From Mycoplasmopsis pullorum (GTDB lineage Bacteria > Bacillota_I > Bacilli_A > Mycoplasmatales > Metamycoplasmataceae), in contig NZ_CP017813.1 of NCBI RefSeq assembly GCF_001900245.1, positions 310,001 through 374,000 of the forward strand: a DNA stretch of 64,000 nt, written 5' to 3'. The notes beneath the pieces were generated by a model that was not told where the DNA came from, searched no databases, and was given only the letters and a program-made list of their open reading frames with translations. Shown in pieces: positions 56,356-64,000 of the stretch; the stretch's first letter is position 1; each line of letters starts with the position of its first letter. Made by a program: the position numbers and the translations under genes.

Positions 56356-58965
56356 ATGGAAAAAGAAAAGATTATTTCAAAAATTATTAATGAATCGCTT
56401 GACAAAATTATGGCGAATCGTTTTGAACGTTATTCAAAATATGTTATTCAACAAAGAGCCTTACCAGATGCTCGCGACGGATTAAAACCAGTGCAAAGAA
56501 GGATCTTATTTTCGATGCACGAACTTGGTTTTACACATAATCGTAGCTATGAAAAATCAGCCCGTGTGGTTGGCGATGTTATTGGTAAATACCATCCACA
56601 TGGTGATAGTTCGATCTATGAAGCTATGGTTAACATGAGTCAGTGATGAAAAAGCAATATTCCGCTTTTGGACATGCAGGGGAATATTGGTTCGCTTGAT
56701 AACGATCCGGCTGCTGCGATGCGTTATACAGAAATACGTATGGCTAAAATTGCTCAATATGTACTTTCAGATTTAGATAAAAATACTGTAACTTTTGTGC
56801 CAAACTTCGATGATAAAGAAAAAGAGCCTGTTGTTTTACCATCAATTTTTCCAACTTTATTAGTCAATGGAGCAACAGGGATTGCAATTGGTATGGCGAC
56901 TGATATGCCACCACATAATTTTGAAGAGATTATGGAAGCAACCATTGCAAAACTTCAAAATCCAGAAATCAGTTTAAAAAGTTTATTAAAAATTGTTAAA
57001 GGACCAGATTTTCCAACTGGTGGAGTAATTTATGGTACTGAAGGTGTGCACGAAGCATTAGAATTAGGAAAATTACAAAAAAATAAAATCAAATTATTTG
57101 CAAAATATAACATTATCACTTCCGATAAAAATAAAGTTATTGAAATTACGGAAATTCCATATGGTGTTGTTAAAAGTGAATTAGTTTATTCGATTGACTT
57201 AATAATTAATAATAAAGATGTTGATGGAATTTTAGAAATCAAAGACCACTCTGACCGTGAAGGGATTAAAATTGTCATTACTTTAGAAGTTGATGCAAAT
57301 GAAAAAAGTATTCTAAATTATCTTTTTGCAAAAACGAAGTTGCAAGTTAATATTAACTATGACAATATCGCAATTTATAATAATTCACCAAAATTGATGA
57401 ACTTAAATCAATTATTAGATGCTTATATTGAGCATGTCAAAAATGTCCAAACTAAAGCAATCACTTATGATTTAGAAAAATTTAAATTAAGATTAGAAAT
57501 TGTTTTAGGATTCTTAAAAGTTACCGAAATTACCGACGAAGTTATTCGAGTAATTCGTAAAAGTGAAGGAAGTAAAGCAGGTGTTATCGAAGACTTGATG
57601 AAGTACTTCCAATTTACCAAAAACCAAGCAACTGCTATTGCTGAATTAAGACTTTACCGTTTATCAAAAACTGATAAAGAAGAAGTTTTAAAAGAAAAAG
57701 CAGAATTAGAAGAAAAGATTGCTTACTTATCTTCTTTATTAGATGACGAAGCAAAATTTGTACAATATTTAATTTACATTTTAGAGAAAATGAAAAATGA
57801 ATTTCCTTGTCCACGTAAAACTCAAATTGTAGCAAATGAGTTAAGTTTAAATTATGACGAAAAAGACTTAATTAAAGAAGAAATTATTAATATTGGAATT
57901 TCAAGACATGGATATATTAAGCGTTTATCTCAAAAAGTGATTGATTCAAATGATTTTGCAACCTATCAACTGAAAGATGATGATTATTTAACTTTTTGAA
58001 ATAAGGTTAATACCTTAGATACCTTTTTAATTTTTACAAGTTTTGGAAATTACGCAATTATTCCAATTTATAAAATTGCTGAATCAAAATGAAAAGATCT
58101 TGGTGTTCACTTAACTGATTTTGTTGACTTAAAACCAGGTGAACAAGTAGTGAGTGTAATCGAAATTCAAGACTGAAATTCAAATAATTTTATTGTAATT
58201 AGCACTAAAAATGGAATGATTAAAAAGACACCAGTTAAAGACTTTGAAGTTTCAAGATTAATCAAAACTTACACCGCAATTAAAATTTCAGATGATGACG
58301 AGGTTGTTAATGCATGTATTAGTGATGGTACAAAAGATGTAATTTTTGTAACCAAAAACGGACTATTTACTAAATACTCTGAAAATGAAGTTAATATTTA
58401 TGGTACAAAAGCAAAAGGTATCAAAGGAATTTATCTTTCGACGAATGATTATGTAGTTTCATTTACTACCGCTCAACATAACGATGTTTTAACTTTAATT
58501 ACACATGAGGGATTAATTAAGAAAATTCGCACAAAAGATATGCCTTATGTAAGTAAAAACAATAAAGGTAAAGAATTATTTAAAAATAAAAAGAATGATC
58601 CACATCATGTTGTGGAGATTTATGCAACTCGTGATACTGATATGTTGCTATTACGTGATAGTGACGGAAATAGTTATTTAGATCCGGTCAAACAGTATCT
58701 ATTCTCAAAAACAGATGATACTTTCTACAATGTAAATATTTCAAACTTTGTGGCCGGAGTAATTCGTAAAACTCAAAAAGTGACAAATAAAGATACATCA
58801 TTTGAGACAAAATTTGAAAATAAAAAAACCAAAGAAAATGATGAAAAAGTATTTGCAGAAGCGGAAAAAAAGATTAGCACAATTGATGAAGATTTAAATG
58901 AATTATTAAGAAAAGTTAATTTTTCATTAAAAGAAAAGACTAAAAATGACAAAAATAAGAATTAA
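56356..58965 (+). CDS. parC: DNA topoisomerase IV subunit A
   Basis: 869 residues from ATG 56356. It decatenates chromosomes with ParE. The quinolone-region [15 protein letters not shown] (~75-89) carries the unmutated Ser pair. The catalytic Tyr is in [11 protein letters not shown] (Tyr ~124). [12 protein letters not shown] is the ParC rather than GyrA form. The core breakage-reunion domain is followed by a coiled-coil gate (~370-500) and a C-terminal beta-propeller (~520-830). The tail (~830-869) is Lys-rich. parE, normally upstream, is not here. It overlaps the next gene by 20 bases. Confidence 0.93.
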
Positions 58966-60265
58966 TGATGAAATTATCGTAAAAGCAAACGAAGTAAGTT
59001 ACCAAGGTTTAGGAGTTTTTCGTGATGAGAATTTTGCAATCTTTGTACAAGGACTTTACAAAGATGAAGAAGCCTTAATTCGAATTACCAAAGTTAACAA
59101 AAATTTTGCTTTTGGACATGTTTTAAAATACTTATCAATTTGCGAATCTCGAATTGAAACACCAAATAAATATTTAATTAACAGTAATATCGCTCCTTTT
59201 TTTGGTATTGAATATTCTGAACAATTCAAATGAAAACAAGAATATGCAAATAAAGTCATTAATTGAAATCTAAAGGATTTTGCTGCAATTAATAAATTTT
59301 ATCCAAGTGCACAAGAAATTGGATATCGCAATAAATCTAAATACTTTTTAGAAGTTAAAAATAATATTTTGGTATGTAGTTCAAGTTTATTTAATTCAAA
59401 CGAAACAATTACCGTTGATAATAATCCGATCGAAAATCCAATTTTGGCTAAGACAATAAAAAAAGTTGTCGCAGTAATTAACGAATATTATTTTTTACTC
59501 AAAAAGAACAAACGTCTTTACAATTACGAAAATATTTTAGGACGTGTTAATGAATTTGGTGATGTGTCACTGTCAATTACTATTCATCCTGATTATTCGA
59601 TTCCGCAAGGTTTAATTGAAAGATTAAAACTTTTAGATTTGGTTGAATTATGAGAATTTAAAAAGACTAAATCAGGATATAAAAAACTTCAAATCATTAC
59701 TAAAAAACCATTCAAAATGTATTTTGAGAATTTTGAATTCGACATTAAACCGGATTCATTTTTCCAAGTTGATTTACAAAGTTTTAAAAATGTTGTAAAC
59801 GACATGAATGGAATTATCGAACAAGTCAAACCAAAAAGAATTGTCGATTTATACTGTGGTGTAGGTTTTTTAGGAATTGTAACTAACAAAAAAGACACTG
59901 AATTACTTGGAATCGATTTAAACGAAAATTCGATTGAAAGTGCTAAAGAAAACCTTAAAAATAACGGATTCAAAAATTTTGATTATAAGAAATTTGATTT
60001 AACACATTTTGATGAAAAAACAGAATTAAGAAATGATGATTTAGTTTTAGTTGATCCACCACGCGAAGGATTGACCGAAGATGTGATTAATTGATTAACT
60101 CGAAGCAAAATTCAGAACATTATCTATATTTCATGTGATATTAAAACTTTAATCCGCGATCTAAAAATATTTAGAGAAAATGGTCATAAAGTGAAATTAT
60201 TAAACGCTTATGACAATTTTGCTCAAACATCTCATTTTGAATTGCTTTGCTGAATTGAAAAATAA
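58946..60265 (+). CDS. 23S rRNA (uracil-5)-methyltransferase, RlmD/RumA-like
   Basis: 439 residues. An N-terminal TRAM domain (~1-60, VSYQGLGVFRDENFAIFVQG) is followed by the methyltransferase. Landmarks: NYENILGRVNEFGDVSLSI, SFFQVDLQSF (S-F-F-Q-x-N-like), AdoMet motif VDLYCGVGFLGI (~300), VLVDPPREGL (~360) and the catalytic Cys in IYISCDIKTLIRDL (~388). This matches m5U methyltransferases of the RlmD/RlmFO type. Four-Cys iron-sulfur binding seen in E. coli RlmD is not evident. Several Trp are TGA-coded. It overlaps parC by 20 bases. Confidence 0.88.
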
Positions 60266-60293
60266 ATGATATTATTTTTAATTAGGTACAAAT

Positions 60294-60653
60294 ATGAAAG
60301 AACTTAAAGCGTTTAACGTTATCACAATCGTTTCCACTCTAGTGAGTATTATTACTTGAGTTTTATTAATTTATTCAATTATTAACGGATATTTTGTTTC
60401 AAATCTAAAAAGTGGACTTGACACAACAATCTTTTATTTAACAATTATTTTTCTAGTATTGTGAATTTTTCTATTATTAATGGATTGATTCTTATTAGTT
60501 TTTGAAATGGTTGCTGGAATCAACAATTCACTTTTTAATTATCCAATTTACTACGGATTGATTTGAATATTAACTCCTTTTGTTATCGGTTTAATTTTGC
60601 AAATAATCATTACATACAAACTGGAAAAACAAATTTCAAAGACAAAAATGTAA
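60294..60653 (+). CDS. Small membrane protein, unknown
   Basis: 119 residues, ATG 60294 with a weak TTAGG site. Three hydrophobic segments: VITIVSTLVSIITWVLLIYS (~8-28), YLTIIFLVLWIFLLLMDWFL (~48-70) and LIWILTPFVIGLILQIIIT (~92-110). The short polar C-terminus is KLEKQISKTKM. No motif is recognisable. It lies 28 bases after the methyltransferase and before a terminator, so it ends the parC unit. Most Trp are TGA-coded. Confidence 0.7.
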
Positions 60654-60682
60654 AAATTATTTAATACCATAAAAATAACTAA

Positions 60683-60708
60683 AACATCTGTATTACAGGT
60701 GTTTTTTT
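60683..60708 (+). terminator. Rho-independent terminator of the parC unit
   Basis: AACATCTGT (60683-60691) pairs with ACAGGTGTT (60695-60703, one G-U) over ATT and runs into T. Confidence 0.8.
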
Positions 60709-60775
60709 GTTTTTTAAGTGGTAAAAATCTCTTTTTCATCTATGAAAAATTTATGGAAATTGACAAAAAGCTATG

Positions 60776-60794
60776 AAAAAAAAAAAAAAAAAAA
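60776..60794 (+). repeat. Poly-A tract of 19, candidate phase switch of a surface gene
   Basis: Nineteen consecutive A follow CTATG and precede GTAAAATCCGGTTATATC, which contains -10-like TATA sequence. The tract is in the -35 position relative to it. M. hyorhinis vlp genes are switched by the length of a poly-A run in just this place. Confidence 0.7.
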
Positions 60795-60807
60795 GTAAAA
60801 TCCGGTT

Positions 60808-60866
60808 ATATCTATCTAAAAGATAGATATATATCAAGATTTTAGTTCTTAACGAACTAAAAGGAG
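60808..60866 (+). promoter_or_regulatory. Leader with two hairpins and ribosome site of the giant surface gene
   Basis: ATATCTATC (60808-60816) pairs with GATAGATAT (60822-60830). TTTAGTTC (60841-60848) pairs with GAACTAAA (60854-60861), which directly abuts AAGGAG (60861-60866), so the ribosome site sits at the base of the second stem. ATG follows at 60872. Confidence 0.55.
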
Positions 60867-60871
60867 AAAAT

Positions 60872-63800
60872 ATGAAAAATAAAAAAATTTCGAAACTTAC
60901 TTCAGGAGTTTTAATTCCTTTAGCATCCTTTCCTTTATTTTTGCCAGTTTCTGCAAATACAGTAGTTAATGCAGATGCTTCTGTGGTTGATGGATTTAAC
61001 CAAATTAACCACTATAATTACGAGGATAAATATACTTCTGATTTATTTTGAACATCGAAATATAGAATTCACACTGACATTTATGATAAATGAGATAAAC
61101 CATTTAGAAATCCAAACTATCCAAATGATTTAGATAATTATATTCAAATACATGACGCTTCGGTAAGTGGTTTTAATCCAGTGTCTTTAACAGATTCCAC
61201 AAAATTATCTTCAACTGCTTGAAAAATAGAAGGTAATAATACATGATGAGCCAATTCTGACATTCAAAACAGACAAACAGGTAAAAAATATTTAATTAGA
61301 TTTAATGCAAATAGACCTAAATTGCACGAAGGTTTTCTTGTTGGTTCTATATATTTTTCAAAAGATTTAGCTTTAACTGGGGAATTGAAAATTACTCTTA
61401 GAGATAAGAACAATTTAAATAATATTTTTCAAACCAGATCATTTACGATTAGCGAAACACAACTTACAAATGATAAAACCGGAATTCTTAATAGATTTTT
61501 AAATTTAAGACAAAACATAAACACCAATCCTACTAGCAATCCGCAAATTTGAAGTATAGTTTATAATCCTGGTTATTCTGAGGCACCAAATACTATAAAT
61601 ATAGAAGATAGAAAAAAAATCGAAAAAACTAATGAATATAGATTTCTTAATAGTAATTATGCTGATGATACAAGTTATAGATTAAATGTTGATACTAATA
61701 GAAGTGGTGCTATTGCTAATTTTCTAATTAATAGAAGATATAAAAACAGATTCGAACTTTGAGATAGCGATTTGTTTAGTGATAGCTCATGAAGAATTGA
61801 TCCTAAGAACTGAGAGCAGGGTGGTTTTAATAAATATTTAAATGGAAATAGACAACCATATGATACTTGATATTTAAATTCATCTTCATTAAGTTCTTTG
61901 CGGAATGAGAGTAGTACAAATCCATATACTGCTATTTCTAAAAATGGTGGTGCATTACTTCTTGTCTACGCAAATGAATTGTTTTATGGCAAAAACTATC
62001 TATCTTATATAATGGACATTGAATTTGAAATAAAACCAAATATTTTTGAAGATGGAACAATTCCTCTTGATTTTAATTCTAAAGGTGAATCATTTTTTGG
62101 TGTATCTAGCATGACGCCACAAAATTCAAAAGATACATATCAAGATAATTATAAAAGAATAGTTTCTGGAAAAGATTATGATAAACGATACTACTGAACA
62201 ACAGGATTGATTCGTCATAGTGATAGAAAAGAAACTACTGCTATTCAATTTATAACTAATGAATCAATGAGTTCTGAAGTCGATGCTAGTGATGTTATTC
62301 CTTCATCGTCTATTTTAAAAGTATATAGAACAGGTAACACACCTGACAATACAATATTGCCTGATGATAGAAATAAATTGACTGTAGATAGAACTAATCT
62401 TACAAATTCTGCAAATAAGAGATCTTTCAAAACTAAAAATAGCTTTATTTTAGAACCAAGTACAATTATTTCTAATCCTTCAAAAACATATAGAGATGAG
62501 CTAAAAAAATGAACTAATGATTGATTGTATTTAGAAGTTTCTTTAAATGAGACTAATGATCAAATGAAGTGAAAACCAATAATAAACACTGATAAAAAGT
62601 TTACAACTTCAAGAACAAATGCTGGATACGTTGAACAAAATATTACATGAGATTATACTGACTATGAAAAATTAAGAAGACACATAAACTCTAAACAATG
62701 ATTAACCAAAGCTCAGAAAGATCATTATCTCCAAAAAATTTTAAATGCTGCTGACAAAAATAATTACTATTCAATATCTGAATTTGAAAGTCTTAAAAAC
62801 GAAATTGATAAACATGATAAAGCACAGATGGATGTTGAAGAAGCTTATAATCAAGTGGTTAATTATGTTCTAGATAACAAAACTAAATTCATCTTTGCTT
62901 CTGAGAGTAAGAAGCAAGCAGTTGTTAATATTCTAAATGATTATTGAGAAGTTGGTTCTTTCAAAAGTTCATTTAGCAATAATAACGATAGATTTTTAAA
63001 AAGAGATGAGTTTACAAAATTTAAAACTGTAACTTTTTTAAATGATTCATTAAGAACAATCAACTATTATATAAACAATTTGACTAATTTAGATGGTGAT
63101 TCTCGAATTAATGCATATAAAACTTCTATAGAAAAAATCAACGTTATAAAAGACTCTACTTATAATAAAGCAAAATTTCAAAAGTTTTTAACCGCAATTG
63201 AAAATGATGCGGTTCAAGAACTAACTTTAATTACTCCTACAGTTTATGGTAAAAATAATATTGCCAGTCTTACAGTTCTTAAAGAACTTTGAACTTCGCC
63301 ATGAATCAATTTGAATTATTGGGATAAATTAGATGAATTAAAAACTTCAATTCAAACAACTAATTCAATTTATGAAAAAGCAAAAATTATTAATCAAGAA
63401 ATTCAAAATATAAAAACTGCTTCGACTTTAACAGGTGATAATTCACAAAACTATTATTGATATAATTATTTACAAAAATTTAACGATTTATCTATAAATT
63501 CTTTATGAAAAGGTTATTCTTCATTACAAACTCTTGCAACAAAAGAAAATGATTGAAATGAACTATATAAAAGAATTATTGGTACATCAGCAACTGACTC
63601 AAATAACATTTTTTCAGACGCTGCAGATAAATACAAAAAAGATGATAATACAAAGTATATTCCTGAGAATTTAAAAAACATATCAACATTAAAAACAAAT
63701 TATGAAGAAACATTTAAATCGTTAGTTGATAGTTTAGATCTTTCATTTGGTAATGGAGCGAGATTAGTAGAAGAATTTGAAAAGTACGAATACCTTGATA

Positions 63801-64000
63801 AAACTACACTTAGAAATTATTGAAGTAAGACAAGCACTCAAAAAACCTATTATTTTGGTGATTTAAGAAATATTTACAACAATAATACTCCATTGAATTT
63901 AAGAAACTTTTCAATTTCATCATCAGACGCTTTAACTTTAATTAAACCTGATCAAACAGCTGTAACTAATGCATTAAAATCTATTTCAAATCATGTTTAT
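60872..64000 (+). CDS. Giant secreted surface protein, 5' part (3' end outside window)
   Basis: 1043 residues are in the window and the frame is open at the end. A signal peptide MKNKKISKLTSGVLIPLASF then PLFLPVSANT predicts cleavage by signal peptidase I; there is no lipobox Cys. The first ~560 residues are polar, beta-rich and Asn/Thr/Ser/Asp-rich (WKIEGNNTWWANSDIQNRQT), and from ~600 it becomes helical with repeated blocks of about 60-80 residues (YNQVVNYVLDNKTKFIF; LRTINYYINNLTNLDGDS; LDELKTSIQTTNSIYEKAKI), like GA/FIVAR-type surface modules. The family is not recognised by name. The general type resembles the gene at 1-3428. Control by the poly-A tract and leader hairpins is likely. It may be an adhesin or antigenic surface protein. 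Confidence 0.85.

Overview
The window is from a mollicute of the Mycoplasma hominis group (Mycoplasma/Mycoplasmopsis type). UGA is read as tryptophan throughout: almost every long gene is interrupted by in-frame TGA codons at positions where relatives have Trp. The DNA is very AT-rich, genes are tightly packed with ATGA or longer overlaps, a 5S rRNA gene stands apart from 16S/23S, and there is a p37-p29-p69 transport operon and a MnuA-like lipoprotein nuclease. I do not name a species.

Layout. 1-8000 is an accessory region: the 3' end of a giant surface protein, two near-identical copies of an IS1634/IS4-type insertion sequence (the second with an intact 542-aa transposase), a beheaded surface-protein gene between them, and the 34-codon tail of a HIT-family gene after them. 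8100-13000 holds a membrane protein, a secreted protein resembling GT80 sialyltransferases, a YkpA-like ABC-F ATPase (minus strand), the lone 5S rRNA, and a frameshifted Rrf2-type regulator. 13008-17737 is a run of lipoate ligase, alpha/beta hydrolase, a decayed phosphohexomutase-like protein and a flippase-like membrane protein. 17848-26591 is a 2616-residue FtsX/MacB-type ABC permease with its ATPase.

26817-30301 carries lysS, a HAD phosphatase and a trigger-factor-like chaperone. On the minus strand 33836-30361 is the p37-p29-p69 ABC transporter, led by a clear TPP riboswitch with a Shine-Dalgarno hairpin, so it is very likely a thiamine/TPP importer. 34131-41960 is core information processing: pyrH-frr, then rimP-nusA-ylxR-infB behind an attenuator-like leader, then apt and eno. 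After tRNA-Trp, ychF and tRNA-His comes a CoA block (divergent ECF S component, coaBC, coaX), then mnmE, a MnuA-like nuclease lipoprotein, proline iminopeptidase, recU and HU.

51898-56042 is a type III restriction-modification system. Its mod gene carries a (GA)n repeat and is out of frame here, so it is a phase-variable system caught in the OFF state. parC and an RlmD-like rRNA methyltransferase follow. The window ends in a second giant surface protein (60872 onward) preceded by a run of 19 A next to its promoter, a second likely phase switch.

The items most worth following are the phase-variable Mod, the poly-A controlled surface gene, the GT80-like secreted enzyme, the TPP-riboswitch transporter, the ABC-F with one live and one dead composite ATP site, and the excess of GGGACA words on the sense strand.
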